Origin: Winogradskyella wichelsiae
GTDB taxonomy: Bacteria; Bacteroidota; Bacteroidia; Flavobacteriales; Flavobacteriaceae
Reading direction: 5' to 3'
NCBI RefSeq assembly: GCF_013403925.1
Contig: NZ_JABFDJ010000008.1
Coordinates: forward strand, 1 to 64,000
Length of the DNA: 64,000 bases
The translations under genes were made by a program, and so were the position numbers. This document shows, one piece after another, positions 45,451 through 53,989 of this stretch. The first letter of the stretch is position 1; each line of letters opens with the position of its first letter. Below the pieces are notes generated by a model. It was not told the origin of the DNA and made no database searches. It saw only the letters and a list, made by a program, of their open reading frames with translations.

Positions 45451-47448
45451 ATGTGTGGAATAGCTGGTTTTTTCAATTTCAACCAAAATACCGAAAATAA
45501 AATCACTACGCTTAGGCATATGCTTACAAGAATTAAGCATAGAGGACCTGATGAAAGCGGCATTTATCTATCTAAAAATATTGGACTTGGCAGTGTACGA
45601 CTTAGCATTGTCGATTTAGCAACAGGTACAATGCCACTCTCTAATTCTAATAAATCACTATGGATTGTATTTAATGGTGAAATATTTAACCATATTGAAC
45701 TAAGAGAAGAACTATTAGCAAAAAACTACACGTTTAAAACCAATAGCGACACTGAAGTTATTATTCATTTATATGAAGAATACGGACCAGAATTTCTTAA
45801 TAAATTAAATGGTCAATTTGCTATTGCTATTTGGAACAAAACTAAGCAAGAATTATTTTTAGCCAGAGATCGTGTAGGTATCAGACCTTTGTTTTACACT
45901 ACTGTTGGCGACTCTTTTATTTTTGCTTCTGAAATTAAGTCTTTTTTAGAATTTCCAGAATTTAGCCCTAAAATATCAGCAAAAGCATTGTGTGAGTATT
46001 TTACATTTTGGACATCACTATCTTCAAATACAGCATTTGAAAATGTTTTAGAAGTACCTCCTGGAAGTTACATGATGATTAATACCATTTCTAAAACCAT
46101 AAAAAGTTATTGGGAATTACCAATCAAAAAAACAAATGAATACGAATTTCATACCGTTAAAGAAGCAGCTGAAGAATTTGAATCTATTTTTACAGATGCC
46201 ATAAAATTGAGATTACGAGCAGATGTACCAGTTGCTGCATATTTAAGCGGAGGATTAGATTCTAGCATTACAACTGCTTTTATAAAGAAAGTAACACCAG
46301 ATAGTCTTCGAACATTTTCTATTGGTTTTACAGAAAAGGATTTTGACGAATCTTCGTTTCAAAACACAGCACAAGGATATTTTAAAACACAACATTCTAG
46401 CATTACCTGCAGCCCAAAAGATATCGCTACAAACTTTAAGGATGTTGTCTGGCATTCCGAAGCACCATTATTACGCACAGCATCAACCCCAATGAGTATG
46501 CTAGCCAAAAGTGTGCGTGATCATAATATAAAAGTTGTTATTACAGGAGAAGGTGCCGACGAACTTTTTGGTGGTTACAACATTTTTAAAGAAACCAAAA
46601 TAAAGCATTTTTGGGCAAAGGATCCACAATCTAAATACCGTCCTTTATTACTAAAAAAACTCTATCCATATATCCCACAGATAAGCAAAGCCAATAACAC
46701 AGTATTAAAACTATTTTTTGGTTATAAATTAACCGAAACAGCTTCACCTATTTATTCTCACTTATTGAGGTGGCATAATACATCACGAATTAATAATTGT
46801 TTTTCTAAAGATTATAAAGAAGCTACGAAGGATTACAGTCCAATTGCAGAACTTGAAAAGCAATTAGAAACCAAGCTTAAAGATTGCGATTACCTTACCA
46901 AAGCACAATGGATAGAATTAAATTTATTTATGTCTAAATACCTTTTATCATCGCAAGGAGACAGAATGGCAATGGCAAACTCTATTGAAGGGCGCTACCC
47001 TTTTCTAGACCATAGAATTATTGAGTTTTGCATGAAATTAAACCCTGATTTAAAACTTAATGGGTTAAATGAAAAGTATTTATTAAAAAAAGTGATGAAA
47101 AGTAAATTACCAGAATCGATATTAAATAGACCAAAACAAGCTTATAGAGCACCAATACAAAGTGCTTTTTTTCACGAAGAATCACCACCATACCTAAGCA
47201 AAATGCTTTCAGAAGAAAAAATTACAGAATTTGGTGTTTTTAACTCAAAGCATGTCAATAAGCTCAAAAATAAAATGGTATTAAATAAACAAATTTCTGA
47301 AATAGACAATATGGCTATCACAGCCGTGTTATCAACTCAAATATTGTACGATCTATTCATTAACAAGTCTATACCAAAATTATTAGCAAACGATCTTGTA
47401 ATATTAACCAAAACAATAATAGACGAATCTGACATCAAAACGAATTAA
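45451..47448 (+). CDS. Asparagine synthase-type amidotransferase
   Basis: 665 residues: an N-terminal glutaminase domain with nucleophile Cys2 (MCGIAGFF), HRGPDESG, NGEIFNH and the SDTEVIIH segment, then the ATP-pyrophosphatase domain with YLSGGLDSSITTAF and GEGADELFGGY. This is the class that makes asparagine in general metabolism, but this longer type is often found in polysaccharide or secondary-metabolite loci, where it amidates carboxylates. The setting (ACP, ligase, NadE-like enzyme) favours such a role. It ends 2 nt before the NadE-like gene. Confidence 0.88.
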   Translation: MCGIAGFFNFNQNTENKITTLRHMLTRIKHRGPDESGIYLSKNIGLGSVRLSIVDLATGTMPLSNSNKSLWIVFNGEIFNHIELREELLAKNYTFKTNSDTEVIIHLYEEYGPEFLNKLNGQFAIAIWNKTKQELFLARDRVGIRPLFYTTVGDSFIFASEIKSFLEFPEFSPKISAKALCEYFTFWTSLSSNTAFENVLEVPPGSYMMINTISKTIKSYWELPIKKTNEYEFHTVKEAAEEFESIFTDAIKLRLRADVPVAAYLSGGLDSSITTAFIKKVTPDSLRTFSIGFTEKDFDESSFQNTAQGYFKTQHSSITCSPKDIATNFKDVVWHSEAPLLRTASTPMSMLAKSVRDHNIKVVITGEGADELFGGYNIFKETKIKHFWAKDPQSKYRPLLLKKLYPYIPQISKANNTVLKLFFGYKLTETASPIYSHLLRWHNTSRINNCFSKDYKEATKDYSPIAELEKQLETKLKDCDYLTKAQWIELNLFMSKYLLSSQGDRMAMANSIEGRYPFLDHRIIEFCMKLNPDLKLNGLNEKYLLKKVMKSKLPESILNRPKQAYRAPIQSAFFHEESPPYLSKMLSEEKITEFGVFNSKHVNKLKNKMVLNKQISEIDNMAITAVLSTQILYDLFINKSIPKLLANDLVILTKTIIDESDIKTN

Positions 47449-47450
47449 TT

Positions 47451-48431
47451 ATGAGTACTATACGTAAGCCATTTTCTAAAGATATTTTACACATTGAAAA
47501 CATAGAATCTGTTTGTAATGAAATAATAGAAAAATTAAAAAATGATGTCACTCGAAAACTACAACGAAGAGGTGCTGTTATTGGCATTAGTGGAGGTATT
47601 GATTCTTCGGTATGCATGGCATTATCTGCAAAAGCTTTCGGTTCAAATAAAGTCACAGCAATTATGCTACCAGAACAAGATTCTAGCAACGACAGTTTGC
47701 TTTTAGCAGAAAAATTAGCTTCTAAATTCAACATTACAGAAACCATCCTTGAAGATATTACAAAAGCTTTAGAAGGTTTTGAGTGCTACAAAAGAAGAGA
47801 TGACGCCATCGGAAGTGTAATCAACAATTTTGATCCTACAACTGATAAAGCTAAAATTGAGATTAAGCAAGACGCAGCATCAAATCTTCCACCCGTGTTT
47901 TCGGTTACTGTAATAAAGCCAAACGGAGACGTAAATAGTAAGTTATTACCCGTAAAAGAATACCTTCAAATTGTGGCTTCTACAAATTTTAAACAACGCA
48001 GTAGAATGAGCATGCTATATTACCATGCAGAGCGATTGCATTATGCTGTTATTGGCACGCCAAACAAGCACGAAGTAGAACAAGGCTTTTTTGTAAAGCA
48101 TGGAGATGGAGGGGCTGACGTGATGCCTATAGCGCACTTATACAAAACACAAGTTTACCAATTAGCAAATTATTTAGGTGTCCCGCAAGAAATCATTGAT
48201 CGCACACCTACAACCGATACTTACACAGCAGAACAAACGCAAGAAGATTTCTTTTATCAAATGCCTTTTGAGCAAATGGATTTAATTTGGTATGGATGGG
48301 AAAATGAGTATTCTATAGATGAGGTCGCAAGGGTGATGGGTAAAACTTCAGACGATATTCAAAATATTTACAAAAACTTTGAACGTAAAAGAAAGACTAC
48401 TGAATATTTAAGAATGCGACCTATTTTTTAA
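47451..48431 (+). CDS. Divergent NAD(+) synthetase-like enzyme
   Basis: 326 residues, about 50 longer than the usual ammonia-dependent NadE. The ATP-pyrophosphatase loop SGGIDSS (47-53) is intact, and GTPNKHE, KHGDGGADVMPI and LYKTQVYQLANYLGVP follow the family pattern. Differences are seen where NadE binds NAD intermediates: FKQRSRMSMLYYHAE in place of the usual QARxRM segment, PNKHE where NKSE is usual, and TPTTDTYTAEQTQED in place of a PSAxLxxGQTDE segment. An added segment lies around residues 100-160. A cassette-specific amide- or adenylate-forming enzyme is more likely than housekeeping NAD synthesis, but a NadE role cannot be excluded. Confidence 0.85.
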   Translation: MSTIRKPFSKDILHIENIESVCNEIIEKLKNDVTRKLQRRGAVIGISGGIDSSVCMALSAKAFGSNKVTAIMLPEQDSSNDSLLLAEKLASKFNITETILEDITKALEGFECYKRRDDAIGSVINNFDPTTDKAKIEIKQDAASNLPPVFSVTVIKPNGDVNSKLLPVKEYLQIVASTNFKQRSRMSMLYYHAERLHYAVIGTPNKHEVEQGFFVKHGDGGADVMPIAHLYKTQVYQLANYLGVPQEIIDRTPTTDTYTAEQTQEDFFYQMPFEQMDLIWYGWENEYSIDEVARVMGKTSDDIQNIYKNFERKRKTTEYLRMRPIF

Positions 48432-48442
48432 AATCTTTCACC

Positions 48443-49903
48443 ATGAATGTTTTCGACTATTTATTTCATACTTCCAAAAATATTGAAAAGGATTTTTTGC
48501 TTGGCTCAAAAGAAACTATTTCATTTAAAAAATTATATCATAATAGTCTGAAAATTGCTTCATATTTAAAAGAAAGTGTTGGTAAAAATCAAAATATTAT
48601 ATTAATTAGCCCTAACTCTGCCTTTTTCCTAACAGCTTATTTAGGAATTCTAAAATCAGGAAATATATGCATACCATTAAATTTCACCACTGAACAGCGC
48701 AGTTTAGACTACATAATAAATACAACCGAAAGTGTCAATGCTTTTATCTCTAAACCCCAAAAACGCAAATTACAATTCAATTCAAATATTCATTTAATTG
48801 ACGAAGAAGAATCACTTTCAATTATAGAACAACAAGATAATATTGCTATAAATTCTAATTTCGATAAAAATCGTATTGCCGAAATCATTTTCACCTCAGG
48901 ATCTACAGGAGAACCCAAAGGAGTTATGATTAGCCATCAGAACATAATAGCAAATACAGATTCGATTGTTCAATATTTAAAATTAACATCAAAAGACACC
49001 ATGTGCGTGGTGCTCCCTTTCTTCTATTGTTACGGCTTATCCTTATTTCATACCCATCTCAAAGTAGGTGGATCTCTTGTTTTAAACAATAATTTTATTT
49101 TCTTAGGCACTGTTATAAACGATTTAAAAACCCACAAGTGTACCGGGTTGGCTGGAGTACCAAGTCATTTTCAAATCTTATTAAAAAAGTCACAAACTTT
49201 TAAAACCGAAACCTTTCCTGATTTAAGATACCTAACACAAGCAGGTGGAAAATTACACACTGTTTTTATTAAAGAACTTACTGAAGCATTTCCTGATAAA
49301 GAAATTTATATAATGTATGGACAGACGGAAGCCACAGCCCGTTTATCCTATTTACCACCCGAGTTCACCAGTACAAAAACGAGCTCAATCGGAAAAGCCA
49401 TTCCTAATGTCGAATTAAAAATTATAAACAGCAAAAATGAAGTCTCTAAAATAGATGAAGAAGGCGAACTACTAGCACGTGGCAAAAATGTAATGTTAGG
49501 GTATTTTAAAGACGAAGAAAGCACTAACCAAGTCATTAAAAACGGTTGGCTGCACACAGGTGATTTAGCTAAAATTGACAAGGATGGTTTTATATATATT
49601 ATAGGAAGGAAAAAGGAAATTATAAAAATTGCTGGCAAAAGAGTAAGTCCAAAAGAAATTGAAGAAGTAATACTTTCTATCCCCAATATTATAGATTGCA
49701 CTATTACTAGTTTTGATGACGATCTTTTAGGAGAAGCCATACAAGCCACTGTTATTCTCAACAAATCAATCCATGAAGACAAAATGCGAAAGCACATACT
49801 AGAAATTTGCTCAAAACAGCTGTCGCTTTATAAAATTCCTAAAAAAGTTATTTTTAAAGAAGCAATGGAAACGAGTGTTACAGGAAAAAAAAAGATTAAA
49901 TAA
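48443..49903 (+). CDS. AMP-dependent acid--CoA/ACP ligase
   Basis: 486 residues of the ANL superfamily: P-loop IIFTSGSTGEPKGVMISH, adenine-site MYGQTEATARLSYLP, HTGDLAKIDKDGFIYIIGRKKEIIKIAGKRVSP, and the late TGKKKIK tail with the candidate catalytic Lys. It activates a carboxylic acid as an acyl-adenylate and passes it to CoA or to the ACP encoded three genes upstream. It ends the cassette 11 nt after the NadE-like gene. The acid substrate is unknown. Confidence 0.9.
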   Translation: MNVFDYLFHTSKNIEKDFLLGSKETISFKKLYHNSLKIASYLKESVGKNQNIILISPNSAFFLTAYLGILKSGNICIPLNFTTEQRSLDYIINTTESVNAFISKPQKRKLQFNSNIHLIDEEESLSIIEQQDNIAINSNFDKNRIAEIIFTSGSTGEPKGVMISHQNIIANTDSIVQYLKLTSKDTMCVVLPFFYCYGLSLFHTHLKVGGSLVLNNNFIFLGTVINDLKTHKCTGLAGVPSHFQILLKKSQTFKTETFPDLRYLTQAGGKLHTVFIKELTEAFPDKEIYIMYGQTEATARLSYLPPEFTSTKTSSIGKAIPNVELKIINSKNEVSKIDEEGELLARGKNVMLGYFKDEESTNQVIKNGWLHTGDLAKIDKDGFIYIIGRKKEIIKIAGKRVSPKEIEEVILSIPNIIDCTITSFDDDLLGEAIQATVILNKSIHEDKMRKHILEICSKQLSLYKIPKKVIFKEAMETSVTGKKKIK

Positions 49904-50059
49904 GTTTTTTAGCTTCATACTAATTTACAAATAGTAATACTGAATGATAATTATGAGAGTTTTGCAAAAAAAATACTTCTTGTTGTCATTAATAAATTAA
50001 CACAAAACTTATGAATTCATGAATCTACGATTTCACAAGAATTAAGTAAATTCGCAGTT

Positions 50060-52162
50060 ATGAGTGTTAATTTACAAACCCCTATAGATTATCTTAAAGG
50101 CGTTGGTCCCAATCGTGCGGATTTGTTACGCTCAGAATTAGGCATACAAACTTATCAAGATTTAATTAATCTTTTTCCTAATCGTTATATTGATCGCACA
50201 CGTTATTATAAAATCAATGAACTGCAACGAAATAATGCCGAAGTTCAGATTATAGGAAAAATCACAGGTTTTAAAGAAGTGGCACAAAAACGAGGTAAAC
50301 GTCTCGTTGCTGATTTTAGAGACGATACAGGAACTATGGAACTTGTTTGGTTTAGAAGCCAGAAATGGATCCGAGAGAACCTTAAAATAGGGCAAACTTA
50401 TGTTCTTTTCGGTAAGACCAATTGGTTTAGTGGAAAATTTAGCATGCCACACCCAGAAATTGAATTACAAACAGAGCACGAAGGTAATTTACGCTCTGCC
50501 ATGCAAGCCATTTACCCATCAACCGAAAAACTCTCAAACAAAGGCGTAACAAATCGTGTGGTTACCAAAATTATGCAACAATTATTTTTGGAAACTAACG
50601 GACGTTTTATTGAAACTTTACCAGATTCGGTAATGTCAGAACTAAAACTTATTTCGAAACCAGATGCCCTTTTTAATATTCATTTTCCAAAGACTCCAGA
50701 GCTTTTAGCAAAAGCACAATTCAGGTTAAAATTTGAAGAATTATTTTACATTCAACTGCAATTAATTATTAAAAATCTGATTCATAAATCTAAAATAAAA
50801 GGCTTCACTTTTGATAAAGTTGGCACTTATTTTAACACCTTTTACAAAGCACATTTACCTTTTGAATTAACCAATGCACAGAAGCGTGTTTTAAAAGAAA
50901 TTAGATTTGATTTAGGCACTAATGCACAAATGAATCGGCTTTTACAAGGTGATGTAGGTTCTGGAAAGACCATAGTTGCGTTTATGTCAATGTTAATGGG
51001 ACTTGACAATGATTTTCAATGTTGCTTAATGGCTCCAACTGCTATTTTGTCAGCCCAACACTACGAAGGATTAAGTGAGCTATGCAAACCTCTAAATATC
51101 AGTATTTCACTATTAACAGGTTCAACTAAAACTTCAGAAAGAAAAATTATTCATCAGAATCTAGAAAATGGCGATTTACAGATCTTAATTGGTACACATG
51201 CTTTACTTGAAGACAAGGTGAAATTTAAAAATTTGGGACTCGCAATTATTGATGAACAACACCGATTTGGAGTTGCACAGCGAAGTAAATTATGGCGTAA
51301 AAACACACTTCCCCCAAATGTTCTTGTGATGACTGCAACACCAATTCCGAGAACTTTAGCAATGTCTGTTTACGGGGATTTAGATATATCTATTATTGAC
51401 GAATTACCAGCAGGAAGAAAACCTATAAAAACAGTGCATCGTTTTGACAATAATAGATTGAAAGTTTTCAAATTCATGAAAGATGAAATCGCCCTAGGAA
51501 GACAAATTTATATTGTCTATCCTTTAATTCAAGAAAGTGAAAATATGGATTATAAGGATTTAATGGATGGCTACGAAAGTGTCTCTAGAGAGTTTCCGAT
51601 GCCAGATTATCAAATTTCAATTGTTCATGGCAAAATGAAACCTGCAGATAAAGACTATGAGATGCAACGTTTTGTGAAAGGTGAAACTCAAATCATGGTA
51701 GCAACCACTGTAATTGAAGTTGGCGTTAATGTCCCAAATGCTTCCGTAATGATTATTGAGAGCTCTGAGCGTTTTGGTTTATCACAACTACACCAGTTAC
51801 GTGGTCGGGTTGGTCGTGGAGCCGAACAAAGCTATTGTATTTTAATGACCAGCCACAAACTTAGTCAAGATAGTAAAACGAGACTTGAAACAATGGTACG
51901 AACCAGTGATGGTTTTGAAATTGCTGAAGTCGATTTAAAATTACGTGGTCCTGGAGATATTATGGGTACACAACAAAGTGGTATTTTAAATCTAAGAATT
52001 GCAGATATTGTAAAGGATAACGACATCCTTCAGGAAGCAAGACACTATGCTAAAAACATTTTAAAACAAGACCAAAGTTTAGCTTTACCCGAACACCAAG
52101 TGATTCTCCATACTTACAGACAAATGAGTAAGTACCGAAATATCTGGAATTACATAAGCTAA
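50060..52162 (+). CDS. recG: ATP-dependent DNA helicase RecG
   Basis: Branch-migration helicase that remodels stalled forks and Holliday junctions. 700 residues. An OB-fold wedge domain lies in the first third (about 55-150), then the helicase domain has Walker A LLQGDVGSGKTIVA, Walker B AIIDEQHRFGV, and motifs TATPIPRTLAMS, VATTVIEVGVNVPNA and HQLRGRVGRG. C-terminal RecG tail PGDIMGTQQSG is present. Its ATG is 156 nt past the cassette. Confidence 0.97.
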   Translation: MSVNLQTPIDYLKGVGPNRADLLRSELGIQTYQDLINLFPNRYIDRTRYYKINELQRNNAEVQIIGKITGFKEVAQKRGKRLVADFRDDTGTMELVWFRSQKWIRENLKIGQTYVLFGKTNWFSGKFSMPHPEIELQTEHEGNLRSAMQAIYPSTEKLSNKGVTNRVVTKIMQQLFLETNGRFIETLPDSVMSELKLISKPDALFNIHFPKTPELLAKAQFRLKFEELFYIQLQLIIKNLIHKSKIKGFTFDKVGTYFNTFYKAHLPFELTNAQKRVLKEIRFDLGTNAQMNRLLQGDVGSGKTIVAFMSMLMGLDNDFQCCLMAPTAILSAQHYEGLSELCKPLNISISLLTGSTKTSERKIIHQNLENGDLQILIGTHALLEDKVKFKNLGLAIIDEQHRFGVAQRSKLWRKNTLPPNVLVMTATPIPRTLAMSVYGDLDISIIDELPAGRKPIKTVHRFDNNRLKVFKFMKDEIALGRQIYIVYPLIQESENMDYKDLMDGYESVSREFPMPDYQISIVHGKMKPADKDYEMQRFVKGETQIMVATTVIEVGVNVPNASVMIIESSERFGLSQLHQLRGRVGRGAEQSYCILMTSHKLSQDSKTRLETMVRTSDGFEIAEVDLKLRGPGDIMGTQQSGILNLRIADIVKDNDILQEARHYAKNILKQDQSLALPEHQVILHTYRQMSKYRNIWNYIS

Positions 52163-52182
52163 ATAAAGCATTTATGTAAAAT

Positions 52183-52221
52183 AGATTATAACACTAAAAA
52201 AGAGATACTTTACAAAGTATC
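52183..52221 (-). terminator. Terminator after the SDR gene
   Basis: GATACTT (52204-52210) and AAGTATC (52215-52221) form a 7-bp stem. On the minus strand it is followed by TCTCTTTTTT, 44 nt past the stop of the SDR gene. Confidence 0.5.
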
Positions 52222-52265
52222 CCTTCCATTAAATTCATCTTTTCGATAGATGTTTATTTTTTGTT

Positions 52266-52898
52266 TTAATGAGACAAACTACTTATCGCTTCCTCAATAA
52301 TAGTATCACCCTCTAAAATTTCAAAAGTAGTATTATAGGGTGCATCATCATTTAATACACTTACCAAAGTTCTAGCAACATCAGCTCTACTGATCTCACC
52401 TTGTTTGTTAAATTTCTTACTCAATTCTATTAGACCTTTACCTTCATTATTATTTAAAGTCCCTGGTCTTACTATTGAATATTTAAGTCCACTCTCCTTG
52501 AGATGCTCATCAGCGTTTTGCTTTGCTTTTAGATAATCTTGTAATTCTTCTGAAGCTTCCGGATTATCAGCCCCCATTGAGCTTAACATTACAAATCGAT
52601 TTACATTAGCCATTTTTGAGACCGCTATTAAGCGCTTTGCTCCTTCCTGGTCTACTTCCAATACGTTTTTTCCACCAGAGCCAGCTGCAAATATAACCTT
52701 ATCAACACCTTTTATAGCACCCGTAAGATCCTCAGTTAAATCTGCTAATACTGTTTTTACACCATCATCCTCAAATTGTTTTTGTTGTTCTTTTTTCCTC
52801 ACCATTGCAATGGGATTAAAATACTGTGAAGATTTCAGTAAATTAACAACTTGTTTTCCTGTGGTACCGTTGGCACCAGCTACTAATATATTTTCCAT
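52266..52898 (-). CDS. Atypical short-chain dehydrogenase (NAD(P)-binding, NmrA/YwnB-like)
   Basis: 210 residues of Rossmann fold with the NAD(P)-binding start ILVAGANGTTGKQVVNLL, an ADLTEDL acidic segment, VIFAAGSGG, MLSSMGAD and YSIVRPGTL. It is like SDR family 5 proteins (YwnB, NmrA-like), which bind but often do not reduce. Role unknown. A YqaE-type gene begins 177 nt upstream on the same strand. Confidence 0.88.
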   Translation of the reverse strand: MENILVAGANGTTGKQVVNLLKSSQYFNPIAMVRKKEQQKQFEDDGVKTVLADLTEDLTGAIKGVDKVIFAAGSGGKNVLEVDQEGAKRLIAVSKMANVNRFVMLSSMGADNPEASEELQDYLKAKQNADEHLKESGLKYSIVRPGTLNNNEGKGLIELSKKFNKQGEISRADVARTLVSVLNDDAPYNTTFEILEGDTIIEEAISSLSH

Positions 52899-52919
52899 TC
52901 TTTTCTTTTTTTATTTCTC

Positions 52920-53075
52920 CTATTTACTATTTACATAAAGTGCATAAATAACCCCTGGCAGCCATCCTACAATTGTCAGTACAATACTAATTAAGAATTC
53001 TGTTCCTAATCCGTGTTTTAAAAACACGGCCAATGGTGGTAATATAATTGATAAGGCTATAGTGAGTAATGACAT
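52920..53075 (-). CDS. YqaE/Pmp3 family small membrane protein
   Basis: A 51-residue protein, MSLLTIALSIILPPLAVFLK and onward, with two membrane helices: LLTIALSIILPPLAVFL and FLISIVLTIVGWLPGVIYALYV. The PPLAVFLKHG and IVGWLPGVIYAL motifs are diagnostic of the YqaE/Pmp3 family, which is often stress-induced. It lies 21 nt upstream of the SDR gene, in the same direction. It is too short for standard length cut-offs. Confidence 0.92.
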   Translation of the reverse strand: MSLLTIALSIILPPLAVFLKHGLGTEFLISIVLTIVGWLPGVIYALYVNSK

Positions 53076-53261
53076 AGTTTTTGTTTTTTGGTTCTCTACA
53101 AAATTAAACCTAACACCTCGAACAACTTGACTTGTTTGATATCTATGTTAGCGCATATTAAAAATAGAATAGGCTACATCTAACATTCAAGTTGAATAAA
53201 AAATATCTTAATTTCTAAGTTGAAATAATATTCCGTATATTATATTTTTAAATATAGAGCA

Positions 53262-53972
53262 ATGAAAAAAATATTTGGACTCTTAATCGTTTTATGCCTT
53301 TCAGTCAACATTTATGCACAAAATATAGTTGGTGCTTGGGAGAATTTTTCAATTTCTGAAAGCGGAGAAAAACATAAAAGCGTCAAAATTTTTACAGATC
53401 ATTATCAAGTACTAACAACTTATAATGCCACAACAGGTGCTTTTATCTACTCAAAAGGTGGCTTATGGACATTAGAAAAAGATACTATAACTGAAATTAT
53501 AGAATTTGACACCAAAAATTCTAACTTGGTTGGAACTGAGATTAGCTATAAAATAAATATTACAGATAATGCAATTAAAATTATTGACAAAAATATAAAA
53601 ATCAATAAAATAGATGATGGTACCCCTGGGGAATTACAGGGAGCTTGGCTAATGTCTGGCAGGATTAAAGATGGAAAAACCCAATCACGGGATATTGACA
53701 CCCCAAGAAAAACCATGAAAATACTGTCTGGCACGCGTTTTCAATGGATTGCTTACAACACGGAGACAAAACAATTTATGGGAACTGGAGGCGGAACATA
53801 CACTACCCTAAATGGTGAATACACAGAAAATATTGAATTCTTCTCTAAAGACGATTCTAAAACAGGGCGTAGTTTAAACTTTAACTATGAGTTTATTGAT
53901 GGCAACTGGCATCACACAGGCTATTCTAGCAAAGGAGACCCTATTCATGAAATATGGAGCATTACAAAATAA
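53262..53972 (+). CDS. Secreted protein with two lipocalin-like repeats (DUF4488-like)
   Basis: 236 residues with a signal peptide (about 1-19, ending NIYAQ). The mature part has two similar halves, about 22-110 (VGAWENFS...SVKIFTDHYQVLTTYNATTGAFIYSKGGLWT) and 128-232 (QGAWLMSG...TMKILSGTRFQWIAYNTETKQFMGTGGGTYT). Each has a beta-rich pattern like flavobacterial lipocalin-like DUF4488 domains. Function unknown. Confidence 0.75.
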   Translation: MKKIFGLLIVLCLSVNIYAQNIVGAWENFSISESGEKHKSVKIFTDHYQVLTTYNATTGAFIYSKGGLWTLEKDTITEIIEFDTKNSNLVGTEISYKINITDNAIKIIDKNIKINKIDDGTPGELQGAWLMSGRIKDGKTQSRDIDTPRKTMKILSGTRFQWIAYNTETKQFMGTGGGTYTTLNGEYTENIEFFSKDDSKTGRSLNFNYEFIDGNWHHTGYSSKGDPIHEIWSITK

Positions 53973-53989
53973 TTTAAAAGCAGACTACT

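Noticed and set aside
45451..47448. Housekeeping asparagine synthetase as the full explanation.
   Set aside because: Not excluded, but the 665-residue length and the setting with ACP, ligase and NadE-like enzyme favour a pathway-specific amidotransferase, so no asnB symbol is given.
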